Source: an uncultured Porphyromonas sp.
GTDB lineage: Bacteria > Bacteroidota > Bacteroidia > Bacteroidales > Porphyromonadaceae
Assembly (NCBI RefSeq): GCF_938023125.1
Contig: NZ_CALHDW010000018.1
Location: 1-64,000 of the forward strand
DNA length: 64,000 bases
Direction: 5' to 3'
The notes under the pieces were generated by a model. The model was not told the origin of the DNA, ran no database searches, and saw nothing but the letters and a program-made list of their open reading frames with translations. The position numbers and the translations under genes are program-made. Below are positions 36,604 through 45,400 of this stretch, piece after piece. Numbering within the stretch: the first letter of the stretch is position 1; every line of letters starts with the position of its first letter.

Positions 36604-37307
36604 TGCAGCAAATTTTATCGAATCCCTATTTTACTTTACCCCTCACGCTAGGGATTTATCTCGGGGCACAATGGTTTTATCGTCGGGTACATTTCCCCCT
36701 CTTTCACCCCCTACTCGTAACCATTGGACTGCTCATAGGGCTGTTGCTTACCTTCTCAGTCCCCTACGAGAGTTACGAAAAGGGGAGTCACCTTCTCAGC
36801 TTCCTCCTAGGTCCCTCTGTGGTGGCCGTGGGCTACTTGCTCTACAAAGAGAGTGCCCACCTCAAGGGGCGTGTTGTTTTCATTCTCACCTCTGTTTTCG
36901 TGGGGGCAGTAGTGGGGATTGTAAGCGTCGTAGCCATCGCCTACCTATTTGGAGCCAGTAGAGCGATTGCAGCCTCCATGCAACCCAAATCGGTAACAAC
37001 CCCTATTGCCATGGCTCTTGCAGAACAATCGGGAGGCATCCCGGCACTCACAGCCGTTGTGGTGGTTATTGCCGGCATCTTTGGAGGGCTCGTGAGTCCT
37101 CCCATTTTCCGCCTACTAAAGATTGAGAGTAAGATAGCCAAAGGGCTTGCCTTGGGGGCGTCGGCTCATGGTATGGGTACGCTCACCGCCATCCAATTAG
37201 GTACTGTAGAGGGGGCTATCGGAGGGCTTGCCATCGGGATTATGGGCTTCTTCACCTCCATACTTATCCCTCTTGCCGATAAGATTTTCTTCTATTTCTT
37301 CGGTTGA
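36600..37307 (+). CDS. lrgB: LrgB/CidB family membrane protein
   Basis: The protein has 235 aa and about seven hydrophobic segments. Family motifs are FLLGPSVVAVGYLLY (~residues 68-82), PKSVTTPIAMALAEQSGG (~128) and LGASAHGMGTLTAI (~180). It partners LrgA; the ATGA overlap implies coupled translation. Last gene of the pabB-pabC-DUF3109-lrgAB run, which ends convergently with the GSCFA gene. Confidence 0.94.
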   Translation: MMQQILSNPYFTLPLTLGIYLGAQWFYRRVHFPLFHPLLVTIGLLIGLLLTFSVPYESYEKGSHLLSFLLGPSVVAVGYLLYKESAHLKGRVVFILTSVFVGAVVGIVSVVAIAYLFGASRAIAASMQPKSVTTPIAMALAEQSGGIPALTAVVVVIAGIFGGLVSPPIFRLLKIESKIAKGLALGASAHGMGTLTAIQLGTVEGAIGGLAIGIMGFFTSILIPLADKIFFYFFG

Positions 37308-37336
37308 TTTTAGCCTATCTCGCCCTCCCGAATAGA

Positions 37337-38227
37337 CTACAAAAGGGGGCGATGCTGGCTGCGACGGAAGTTTCTTTCAGCCTCTCTTACATTGGGTTCT
37401 TCGCTGGGATGGAGCCAGCCGGCAAGCAGTCTCTGACGAATAAGGTCGATGGCCAATTCGGAGGGATGGACTAAGTCTCGAGCATAAAATCGGTAGTCTC
37501 GGAGTTCGTCCAGCATGATCTCGAAGGCAGGGAAGTAGTAGGCCCGGGATGGAAATGCGGCTTCTAACTGCTCAGCCGTACGCAGCAAATCGGCCTTACT
37601 TCGCATATTCTCTACAGCTCCATAGCTACGGTAGCGAATGGGGCTTACCGTAATAAGGAGGCGGAGTTGCTCATTCTGATGCAGAATAGGGGTGAGAGCC
37701 TCAAGAAGAGCTTGAGTAGATTGCTCGGCACTCAAACGCAGTTGGCGAAAATCTCCGGCAGGGCGTTTGTGACAATTCGCCACCACTTCGCCCGTCTCCC
37801 TTAGCTCGTAGTAGAAAGAGGTACCGAGGGTTAAGAAAAGCCAATTGCCCCTCAAAAGCTTCTCCCGCCCCTCCTCAAGATCGCGATTCATCTGCTCTAG
37901 AGCAACGCTCTCTTGAGTGCCGGAATAGCGGCTATGATGCATAAAACTTCTATACCGCTCCCCATCGTAAAATAGGTGCTGAGGGGTAAAATGGAAAGAC
38001 TCATCCGCAAGAATATTGAGCGCCCTAGCTAGAGATAAAGGGTTATAGAGGGTGCCAAAAGGATTTACCGAGATGTCAAATTGATGCTGAAGTAGCCAAT
38101 TGCCAATATTATCGCTAAAGCAAGAGCCGAGGGAAAGTAGCCCATGACTGTATCGCGCCCTACTCTCTAGAGGGATCCCTTGCCAAGAGACTTCGGTAAA
38201 GAACTCATTCTTCATCTTAGGGAGCAA
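37337..38227 (-). CDS. GSCFA-domain protein
   Basis: The protein (296 aa) carries the naming motif LSLGSCFSDNIG (~residues 30-41) followed by NPFGTLYNPLSLARAL. Other family-like segments are FLTLGTSFYYE (~150) and VSPIRYRSYGAVENMRSKADL (in part, ~194). The fold is related to SGNH hydrolases by family description, but no activity has been shown. No signal peptide. Last gene of the argS-mnmA-thioredoxin-like-GSCFA operon, 19 nt after its neighbour. Confidence 0.9.
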   Translation of the reverse strand: MLPKMKNEFFTEVSWQGIPLESRARYSHGLLSLGSCFSDNIGNWLLQHQFDISVNPFGTLYNPLSLARALNILADESFHFTPQHLFYDGERYRSFMHHSRYSGTQESVALEQMNRDLEEGREKLLRGNWLFLTLGTSFYYELRETGEVVANCHKRPAGDFRQLRLSAEQSTQALLEALTPILHQNEQLRLLITVSPIRYRSYGAVENMRSKADLLRTAEQLEAAFPSRAYYFPAFEIMLDELRDYRFYARDLVHPSELAIDLIRQRLLAGWLHPSEEPNVREAERNFRRSQHRPLL

Positions 38228-38246
38228 ATGGGGGAGAAGGAAATCC

Positions 38247-39338
38247 CTAGAGGGTTAGCTCTCGCACTTCGTCCCCTTGGATCATGAAAAACAGAGGCAA
38301 TCTTTGCACTCCATAACTAGAGGCAGTGCGCCCCTCCGGATCCCAAGTATTGATCCAAGGTAGGGTGCGAACGGACTGCAACCACAAGGTTTTATCCTGA
38401 TCCAAAGAGACGAGAAAGATCTCCAAACCGGCCCCTTTTTCCCGCTCATAAATACTGCGCAAGCGAGAGATGATGGAGGGAGCCTCCTCTGCGCCTAAGG
38501 CTATAAATCCGAGAATAACTTTGGGATGATGGGCTGCAACATCGGCAAGCGAACGCTCCACCCCATTGCTATCGAATAAGTGAATCGGAGGGAAGGCCAT
38601 CTCCGTGGCTTTCGAGATAAGCTCCTGCTCACGGACCTGTTGTGTTTGGGCTTTCGACTTAATAGCCATCCCCAAAAGGGCTTTCTCCTTGAGCACCGGT
38701 GTGTAAACGCTATTGGGTCGGAAGGTCTCAAAAGCCGTTGCCACAGCCCCATAGGCCTGGATATCATCCTTACGGCCCGACTCGGGGAAGAAGAGAGGAA
38801 TATTGAAAGGCGCCTGCAAAAGGGCTACAATCGCCGCCATACTACGAGGCTGAGCATAGATATAGTCTTGGAGCAAATGCTGGCGGAGATTCGATACGAG
38901 CGAGTCTAGTGTCGCTATATCTCGCGTCTGGCGAGTCTCCTCCTCAAAGGCACGCACCTCCTGCTGTATGGTGTAGATCGCCTTGTTTTCTTCATCTGCA
39001 TTTGCAAACTCAAAAGGCAGTGCATTACCCGCCTTAGAGGGCATAATCTGCAATTGTGTACTACTATCGGCCGAGAAATAGAGCGAACCAAGCGAGGTGG
39101 AGAGCTGATAGAGTTTGGCATTGCCACTTGCCGCATGGTGGAGCGTAAAGCGACCCTTCTCAATCTTAACAGAGTCCACGAGTTGGGGCGCTCCCACCAC
39201 TTCGTAGAGGTAGAGCATAGAGTTGAGGGTATCGGTAAGCTCCCCACGGACACTAAACTGATGACCGCTCTGCCTGCAAGCAGACAAAAGGAGAAGGAGC
39301 ATGAAGCCTCCTACAAGATGAGTGAAGCGTCTATTCAT
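38247..39338 (-). CDS. DUF4369/AhpC-TSA-like lipoprotein lacking the CxxC motif
   Basis: The start is ATG 39338 (MNRRFTHLV), giving a lipoprotein signal with lipobox LLSAC (~residue 21); the longer frame begins inside mnmA. The protein has 363 aa. Residues ~25-120 are a DUF4369 domain (FSVRGELTDTLNSMLYLY, VDSVKIEKGRFTL). Residues ~235-363 look like a thioredoxin/TlpA fold (IHLFDSNGVERSLADV, LEIFLVSLDQDKTLW, TWDPEGRTASSYGVQRLPLFFMI). Where TlpA relatives have WCxxC, this one has ALGAEEAPS, so thiol redox chemistry is not expected. Anchored in the periplasm. Operon member, 14 nt after mnmA. Confidence 0.85.
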   Translation of the reverse strand: MNRRFTHLVGGFMLLLLLSACRQSGHQFSVRGELTDTLNSMLYLYEVVGAPQLVDSVKIEKGRFTLHHAASGNAKLYQLSTSLGSLYFSADSSTQLQIMPSKAGNALPFEFANADEENKAIYTIQQEVRAFEEETRQTRDIATLDSLVSNLRQHLLQDYIYAQPRSMAAIVALLQAPFNIPLFFPESGRKDDIQAYGAVATAFETFRPNSVYTPVLKEKALLGMAIKSKAQTQQVREQELISKATEMAFPPIHLFDSNGVERSLADVAAHHPKVILGFIALGAEEAPSIISRLRSIYEREKGAGLEIFLVSLDQDKTLWLQSVRTLPWINTWDPEGRTASSYGVQRLPLFFMIQGDEVRELTL

Positions 39339-39352
39339 ATTTTGAGTACAAC

Positions 39353-40504
39353 TTATTTCCCTTTTACAATCATACCACTCCCGAAGCAAAGACGGCTCTC
39401 GGTGTCGTAGATTACAGCGTATTGCCCGGGAGCAATACCCTGGATGGGGGTCTCGCTTATGATGTGATACCCCTTTTCGAGGCGGCGGATAGTAGCCCGA
39501 ACGAACTCGGGAGTATGTCGGATCTTGAGCGTAATAGGCACCACTTGCGCCCCCTCTTTATTGCCAACAGCCCCCTCGGGAGCAAAGAGATCTTCGGTGA
39601 TAAAATCGAACTTATCCACAAAAATCTCGGTGCCATACTGGGTAAGCGGGTCATACCCCCGGCTCACAAGTATGATGTTTCGTTTGCAGTCTTTCTTTAC
39701 CACGAACCAGGGTCCACCACTAAGCCCCAGGCCTTTGCGTTGCCCGATAGTGTGGAACCAAAAGCCTTGATGTGTACCCAGCGTTTTGCCCGTTTCGTAC
39801 TCAATGATACGGCCGGGGCGCTTGCCTAGGTAACGCTCGATAAAGTCGTTGTAATTGATTTTTCCCAAGAAACAAATGCCCTGACTATCCTTGCGGTGGG
39901 CATTGGCCAAGCCTGCCTCCTCCGCCACCATACGCACCTGCTGCTTAGTAAGGCACCCTAGGGGAAAGAGGAGCTTGGATATTTGTTTGAAATTGATCTG
40001 GGCAAGGAAATCGGTTTGATCCTTTACAGGATCGGGGGCGGTAGCGAGAAATGTTTTCCCATCCACCCGAGCCGTAGAGGCATAGTGCCCCGTGGCAATA
40101 TAGTCGTATTGGTGCCCCACACGCTCCTCGAAGACCCCAAACTTGATGAGTTTGTTGCACATCATATCGGGGTTGGGGGTCAATCCCTGACGCACACTCT
40201 CTATTGTGTACTTTACCACGCGCTCCCAATACTCCTTGTGCAGGTCTATCACCTCATAGTGCAATTGGTACTTGCGAGCCAGAAGGGTAACCATCTCCAT
40301 ATCCTCCTCGGCAGGGCAATCAATAAAGCCCTCCTCATCTTCCATCCCAATACGGATGTAAAACAGATCGGGACGAAAGCCGGCTTGTAGCAATAGATGC
40401 ACCGCAACCGAGCTATCAACGCCACCCGACGCCAAAACGGCGATAGAAGCATCGCGCGGAACCTCTTGCAGAGTTTCGGGCAGGGGATAAGTAGAGAGAG
40501 TCAT
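39353..40504 (-). CDS. mnmA: tRNA-specific 2-thiouridylase
   Basis: The protein (383 aa from ATG 40504, MTLSTYPLPE) installs sulfur at U34 of Lys, Glu and Gln tRNAs. It has the PP-loop LASGGVDSSVAVHLL (~residues 24-38), the catalytic cysteines in NPDMMCNKLIKFG and SQGICFLGK, and the C-terminal beta-barrel with GIAPGQYAVIYD. An insert at GMEDEEGFIDCPAEEDMEM is typical of Bacteroidetes forms. It follows argS by 10 nt. Confidence 0.95.
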   Translation of the reverse strand: MTLSTYPLPETLQEVPRDASIAVLASGGVDSSVAVHLLLQAGFRPDLFYIRIGMEDEEGFIDCPAEEDMEMVTLLARKYQLHYEVIDLHKEYWERVVKYTIESVRQGLTPNPDMMCNKLIKFGVFEERVGHQYDYIATGHYASTARVDGKTFLATAPDPVKDQTDFLAQINFKQISKLLFPLGCLTKQQVRMVAEEAGLANAHRKDSQGICFLGKINYNDFIERYLGKRPGRIIEYETGKTLGTHQGFWFHTIGQRKGLGLSGGPWFVVKKDCKRNIILVSRGYDPLTQYGTEIFVDKFDFITEDLFAPEGAVGNKEGAQVVPITLKIRHTPEFVRATIRRLEKGYHIISETPIQGIAPGQYAVIYDTESRLCFGSGMIVKGK

Positions 40505-40514
40505 TCGGGAGTAG

Positions 40515-42326
40515 TTACATTCTCTCGGGCATTTCGATACCCAATAGATCCATAGCTCGGACAATAATGTCGGCTACAATACGGCTAATATAGAGGCGAG
40601 TATGACGTATCGAATCGTCCTCCTCACGCAGCACGGGACAATCGTGATAGAACGAATTGTACCCCTTTACCAGCTCGTATACATAGTTGGCAATAAGGGC
40701 GGGGCTGAAGCTCTTCCCAGCCTCTGCCACAATAGAGGGATACTCAGAGAGTTGGCGGATAAGGGCAACTTCGCGATCGGAATGAGCATTGTCTAACCGA
40801 ACGGCTGCCTCAGAAGTAAGCGGAGCCTCGGGGGCCTCGCCGGCTACACGCGCCTTCTCTACAAGAGAGCGGATACGGGCATACGTGTACTGAATGAACG
40901 ATGCCGTATTGCCGTTAAAGTCCACAGACTCTTCGGGATTGAAGGTCATATTCTTGCGCGGATCTACCTTGAGGATAAAGTATTTGAGAGCACCTAAGCC
41001 CACACGGCGGGCTACCTCCTGCATCTCGTCTTCGGGGAGGAGAGCTGCACGCCCTGCCTCTTGAGCGATGGCTCGTGCCGAGGCAATCATTTCGTCCATT
41101 AGGTCGTCGGCATCCACCACCGTACCCTCACGGCTCTTCATCTTACCGTTGGGTAGCTCCACCATTCCGTAGCTAAAGTGCACAAGGCTCTTGCCAAAAG
41201 AGAATCCCAAACGATCGAGAAGGATGGAGAGCACCTTGAAGTGGTACTCTTGCTCATTGCCCACAACGTAAATCATTTGGTCGATGGGATAGGTCTCGTA
41301 ACGCATCTTGGCGGTACCGATATCCTGGGTCATGTACACAGACGTACCATCGGAGCGGAGTAGGATCTTTTCGTCCAAACCATCGGCCGTTAGGTCTGCC
41401 CACACACTACCATCTTCGTGCTTTACAAAAAGGCCTTCGTCCAAACCACGGAGCACTTCTGCTTTCCCTTTGAGGTAGGTTTCACTCTCGTAGTAAATCT
41501 TATCGAAGTCAACGCCCAAACGGCGATAGGTCTCATCGAAACCATCGTACACCCATTGGTTCATCATGCGCCAGAGGGCAAGCACCTCTTCGTCTCCGGC
41601 CTCCCAGCGGCGGAGCAGGTCTCGAGCCTCTACCATAGAGGGGGCTTTCGCCTCGGCCTCTTCCTTGGTCATACCTTGAGCCATGAGGTCTGCCACCTCG
41701 GCTTTGTAGTGCTTATCAAAAGCAACATAGAAGTCTCCTACCAAGTGATCGCCCTTCTTACCGGCACTCTCGGGCGTAATGCCATTGCCCCACTTCTGCC
41801 ACGCAAGCATAGATTTGCAGATGTGGATACCCCTATCATTTACGATATTGGTCTTTACCACTCGCTTTCCGTTGGCTGTAAGGATGCGCGCAAGGCTATT
41901 CCCCAACAGGTTGTTGCGGACATGCCCTAGGTGCAAAGGCTTATTGGTGTTGGGGGAAGAGTATTCCACCATTACAAGGGGCGATTGCTCTGTTACGGCG
42001 GTATGCCCCCATGCGCTGTCGCCATCGATTGTACTCAAAAGCTCAAGCCAAAGAGCCGTAGAGAGGCTCAAGTTAAGGAACCCCTTTACCACATTAAAAT
42101 CGGTAATCCAGGGATATTCGGCCTTGAGGGCAGTACCAATCTCGGTAGCCGTATCCTCAGGCTTCTTGCGAGAGAGCTTGAGTAGAGGGAATACAACAAG
42201 GGTATAATGCCCTGCAAACTCGGCCCTCGTTTTTTGTATTTGGATTTGATCCGGACTCGGGGTTGCGCCGTAAAGCTTCCCCAATGTACTAGTAATAGCT
42301 TGATTGAGTGATTCGATGGGAGACAT
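40515..42326 (-). CDS. argS: arginyl-tRNA synthetase
   Basis: A class I aminoacyl-tRNA synthetase of 603 aa. The N-terminal tRNA D-loop-binding domain (1-110) precedes the HIGH-equivalent HLGHVRNNLLG (~residue 137), the KMSKS-equivalent KMKSREG (~397) and the C-terminal DALR anticodon-binding domain (FIQYTYARIRSL, ~490). First gene of a four-gene operon from a strong promoter at 42376-42405. Confidence 0.97.
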   Translation of the reverse strand: MSPIESLNQAITSTLGKLYGATPSPDQIQIQKTRAEFAGHYTLVVFPLLKLSRKKPEDTATEIGTALKAEYPWITDFNVVKGFLNLSLSTALWLELLSTIDGDSAWGHTAVTEQSPLVMVEYSSPNTNKPLHLGHVRNNLLGNSLARILTANGKRVVKTNIVNDRGIHICKSMLAWQKWGNGITPESAGKKGDHLVGDFYVAFDKHYKAEVADLMAQGMTKEEAEAKAPSMVEARDLLRRWEAGDEEVLALWRMMNQWVYDGFDETYRRLGVDFDKIYYESETYLKGKAEVLRGLDEGLFVKHEDGSVWADLTADGLDEKILLRSDGTSVYMTQDIGTAKMRYETYPIDQMIYVVGNEQEYHFKVLSILLDRLGFSFGKSLVHFSYGMVELPNGKMKSREGTVVDADDLMDEMIASARAIAQEAGRAALLPEDEMQEVARRVGLGALKYFILKVDPRKNMTFNPEESVDFNGNTASFIQYTYARIRSLVEKARVAGEAPEAPLTSEAAVRLDNAHSDREVALIRQLSEYPSIVAEAGKSFSPALIANYVYELVKGYNSFYHDCPVLREEDDSIRHTRLYISRIVADIIVRAMDLLGIEMPERM

Positions 42327-42375
42327 CTTTATATAGGGATGTATAGTTCGTTGTTACCTACTTAGTTTTGTGGAA

Positions 42376-42405
42376 CAAAGTTACGAAATTCTACCTGCAG
42401 GGCAA
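42376..42405 (-). promoter_or_regulatory. promoter for the argS operon
   Basis: On the minus strand TTG, 19 nt, TAACTTTG; start codon 50 nt downstream. Confidence 0.75.
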
Positions 42406-42473
42406 GAAGCACCCTTGAGGAGGGCTGAAATATCCTCAAAACCGAGAGGGAGGAAAGAAGTGGACGAGGAGTC

Positions 42474-43169
42474 TTATTTGGCCAGAAGGGCTACAAGCTT
42501 TGCCACCCCTTCGGAAGCCGTAGATTGTATAAAGACAATATCCTTTCGATAAGAACTCTCCACCGGCTTAGGATCTATCAGATAAATAGGCGTAGAGCGA
42601 GGCACATAAGCGAGAAGACCTGCCGCAGGATAAACGTTGAGCGAGGTACCAATCACCACAAAACAATCTGCTTGACAAACCGCCTCTGCCGCCGGGACAA
42701 TCATGGGCACAGCCTCGCCAAACCAAACAATGAAGGGACGCAACTGACTGCCATCGGGGGCAAGATCTCCCACCTTGATCTCGGGATGCTCCATATCCAC
42801 GGGGTAGGTAATATCGGGATGGGCAACGGAGCAGTTTTTCAAGATCTCCCCATGCAAATGGATCACGTGCCGACTACCGGCTCGCTCGTGCAAATCGTCG
42901 ATATTTTGGGTTATGATGGTCATCTCCCACTCCTCTTGCAATGCAGCCAAAGCATAGTGACCGGCGTTGGGCTCGCAACCCATGAAGTCTCGCCGCCGCG
43001 CTGTATAAAAGTCGAGTACCAACTGAGGATTCTCACGAAATCCCTCTATGGAAGCTACCTTCTGTACGGGATAATGCTCCCACAAACCGTCGCTGTCTCG
43101 GAATGTCGATATGCCACTCTCGGCACTCATCCCGGCCCCTGTGAGGACTACCAAACGCTTCTTTCCCAT
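42474..43169 (-). CDS. cobB: Sir2-family NAD-dependent deacylase
   Basis: The protein (231 aa from ATG 43169, MGKKRLVVLTGAG) has the sirtuin motifs GAGMSAESGISTFRD (~residues 11-25), TQNIDDLHERAG (~102) and the catalytic His in HLHGEI (~120), then VWFGEAVP and VIGTSLNVYPAAGL. The zinc-ribbon is degenerate: between LHGEILKNC and LRPFIVWFGE only one cysteine is present, so structural zinc is probably absent. Substrates (acetyl or succinyl lysine) cannot be told from sequence. Near-perfect promoter at 43201-43231. Confidence 0.93.
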   Translation of the reverse strand: MGKKRLVVLTGAGMSAESGISTFRDSDGLWEHYPVQKVASIEGFRENPQLVLDFYTARRRDFMGCEPNAGHYALAALQEEWEMTIITQNIDDLHERAGSRHVIHLHGEILKNCSVAHPDITYPVDMEHPEIKVGDLAPDGSQLRPFIVWFGEAVPMIVPAAEAVCQADCFVVIGTSLNVYPAAGLLAYVPRSTPIYLIDPKPVESSYRKDIVFIQSTASEGVAKLVALLAK

Positions 43170-43200
43170 AGTATCTTGCTTATTCTTTTGTGATATAACA

Positions 43201-43231
43201 CAAAGATAATTGATAACTGCTAGGCAGCAAA
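43201..43231 (-). promoter_or_regulatory. promoter for cobB
   Basis: On the minus strand TTTG, 19 nt, TATCTTTG: an almost ideal Bacteroidetes promoter. Confidence 0.78.
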
Positions 43232-43269
43232 AGAAAAACCCCACACCCAGGATTTCTCCCGAGCGAGGG

Positions 43270-43318
43270 GTCACAAAATCGTTCCTCCTCCCCTCACAAA
43301 GAAGGGAGGAAGCGGAGT
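43270..43318 (-). terminator. possible rpsA terminator
   Basis: On the minus strand CTTCCTCCC pairs with GGGAGGAGG across a loop containing TTCTTTGTGA, followed by AACGATTTTG. The U tract is short. Confidence 0.55.
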
Positions 43319-43324
43319 TTACTA

Positions 43325-45124
43325 TTAGTTGTTCTCGTCGAGTTGATCGCGAAGAGCGGCAAGAGCACCAAGATCGCCAAGTGTAGCCTTTTCTACAGGA
43401 GCCTGAGCTGCTGTTTCTTCTGCACGACGAGCGGGCTTGCGTTCTGCGCCTTCAGAAGCGCGTTCGCTGCGTTGCTTGTCTTCGAATGTACGGCTGTGCG
43501 ATACAATGATACGATGCTTGTCTTTGTTGAACTCAAGAACCTTGAAGGGGAGCTTTTCGTCTACTTGAGCCTTAGAGCCATCCTCTTTTACAAGGTGCTT
43601 TTGAGTAGCAAAACCTTCGATTCCATAGGGGAGAGCCACAACAGCACCCTTATTGTCGATGATTTCTGTGATCACACCTTCGTGGATAGAGCCTACCGTA
43701 AAGGTATCTTCAAAAGCATCCCAAGGATTTTCTTCGGTCTGCTTGTGACCAAGGCTGAGACGACGATTTTCTTTGTCGATCTCCAAAACTTCAACTTCGA
43801 TCATCGCACCGATTTCGGTTACTTCGCTGGGGTGCTTTACCTTCTTAGTCCAAGAGAGGTCGCTGAGGTGGATAAGACCATCTACGCCTTCTTCAATTTC
43901 TACGAATACACCGAAGTTTGTGAAGTTGCGAACCTTAGCCTGATGACGAGAGCCTACAGGGTAGCGTTCTTCGATATCTGCCCAGGGGTCGGGAGTGAGT
44001 TGCTTCATACCGAGGCTCATCTTGCGCTCTTCGCGGTCGAGAGTGAGTATTACAGCTTCTACTTCTTCGCCTACCTTAAGGAAATCTTGTGCGCTGCGGA
44101 GGTGCTGAGCCCAAGACATTTCGCTTACATGGATAAGACCTTCGATACCGGGAGCGATCTCTACAAATGCGCCGTAATCCGTGATAAGTTCCACCTTACC
44201 CTTGAGTACATCCCCAGGTTTGAGGTTGGGGTCGAGGTTATCCCAGGGGTTGGGAGTGAGCTGCTTGAGACCAAGAGCGATACGCGTCTTGTTTTCATCG
44301 AAGTCGAGGATTACTACATTGATCTTCTGATCAAGCTCTACCACTTCGCTGGGGTGCGATACGCGTTCCCAAGAGAGGTCGGTAATATGGATAAGACCAT
44401 CTACACCACCAAGATCTACAAACACACCGAAAGGAAGGATGTTCTTAACCGTACCTTCGAGTACTTGACCCTTTTCGAGTTTGCTGATAATGTCGCGTTT
44501 TTGTTGCTCAAGCTCGGCTTCTACCAAGATCTTGTGCGATACAACCACATTCTTTTGCTCTTGATTGATCTTTACGATCTTGAACTCCATTGTCTTGTCA
44601 ATGAGAGCATCGTAGTCACGGATGGGGCGAACATCGATCTGTGAACCGGGGAGGAAAGCTTCCACGCCAAACACGTCCACAATCATACCGCCCTTGGTGC
44701 GGCTCTTGATAAAACCAAGGATAACTTCGTCCTTTTCTTGAGCTTCGTTGATACGCTCCCAGGCACGTTCGAGACGAGCCTGACGGTGAGAGAGTACGAG
44801 TGCGCCGGAGCGGTCTTCTTGACTGATCACGTACACTTCTACTTCGTCGCCGATCTTAAGGTCTTGATTGTAACGGAACTCTGTGTAAGGAACTGCGCCC
44901 AACGACTTGTAACCTACGTCTACAAGCACTTCACGGATAGTCTTATCGTTCTTTACGAACTCAACTACCTTACCAATAACTACCTCATTAACTTTGAGAG
45001 AGTTAAGGGTTTCTTCATACTTAGCTTCTTGCTCTTTGCGGGCAGCCTCGCTTAGGGTCGTCCCTTTTTCATACATCCCCCAGTCGAAATCTGGATTGGG
45101 TGTAAGATGTTCTTGATTGCTCAT
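43325..45124 (-). CDS. rpsA: 30S ribosomal protein S1
   Basis: The protein (599 aa) binds mRNA at the 30S subunit to help initiation; it matters more where Shine-Dalgarno sites are rare, as in this phylum. Six S1 OB-fold repeats are visible from ~residue 50, the later ones beginning with sequences like LEGTVKNILPFGVFVDLGG, LKGKVELITDYGAFVEI and HQAKVRNFTNFGVFVEI. The tail (~540-599) is an Arg/Glu/Ala-rich segment. I use ATG 45124 rather than the TTG one codon earlier. Promoter at 45261-45290 leaves a leader of about 130 nt that may hold a regulatory structure. Confidence 0.97.
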   Translation of the reverse strand: MSNQEHLTPNPDFDWGMYEKGTTLSEAARKEQEAKYEETLNSLKVNEVVIGKVVEFVKNDKTIREVLVDVGYKSLGAVPYTEFRYNQDLKIGDEVEVYVISQEDRSGALVLSHRQARLERAWERINEAQEKDEVILGFIKSRTKGGMIVDVFGVEAFLPGSQIDVRPIRDYDALIDKTMEFKIVKINQEQKNVVVSHKILVEAELEQQKRDIISKLEKGQVLEGTVKNILPFGVFVDLGGVDGLIHITDLSWERVSHPSEVVELDQKINVVILDFDENKTRIALGLKQLTPNPWDNLDPNLKPGDVLKGKVELITDYGAFVEIAPGIEGLIHVSEMSWAQHLRSAQDFLKVGEEVEAVILTLDREERKMSLGMKQLTPDPWADIEERYPVGSRHQAKVRNFTNFGVFVEIEEGVDGLIHLSDLSWTKKVKHPSEVTEIGAMIEVEVLEIDKENRRLSLGHKQTEENPWDAFEDTFTVGSIHEGVITEIIDNKGAVVALPYGIEGFATQKHLVKEDGSKAQVDEKLPFKVLEFNKDKHRIIVSHSRTFEDKQRSERASEGAERKPARRAEETAAQAPVEKATLGDLGALAALRDQLDENN

Positions 45125-45260
45125 CAATAATTAATGCGATGGATCTAAACTGTTATACTTAAACTAATACACACTGCCCTACCCTCAGCGGACTCCTACC
45201 CAAGCGCCCATCGCAAACGCCTACCGCAAGAACCCTGCATGTGTAGAGACACGTGCTCGG

Positions 45261-45290
45261 CAAAGGTACAAATAATTCACTAAAAACAAA
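45261..45290 (-). promoter_or_regulatory. promoter for rpsA
   Basis: On the minus strand TTTG, 18 nt, TACCTTTG. Confidence 0.7.
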
Positions 45291-45309
45291 CTAACTATCA
45301 GAGAGAAAG

Positions 45310-45370
45310 CAAAAAAAAGATCGCCTCCAAGGCCCTCTCCCTCAAGAGAGAAGAGCCTGGAGACGACCTC
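45310..45370 (-). terminator. terminator of the histidine-degradation operon
   Basis: On the minus strand GTCTCCAGGC...CTCTC pairs with GAGAG...GCCTTGGAGGC, followed by GATC and a T8 run. It lies 30 nt past the hutH stop and just upstream of the rpsA promoter. Confidence 0.9.
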
Positions 45371-45400
45371 CATTATATCCGAATTTGCTCTCAGCCTCTT

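Noticed and set aside
43343..44644. 433-codon plus-strand open frame opposite rpsA
   Set aside because: Antisense shadow of a repetitive, highly biased coding sequence; no start context or family features.
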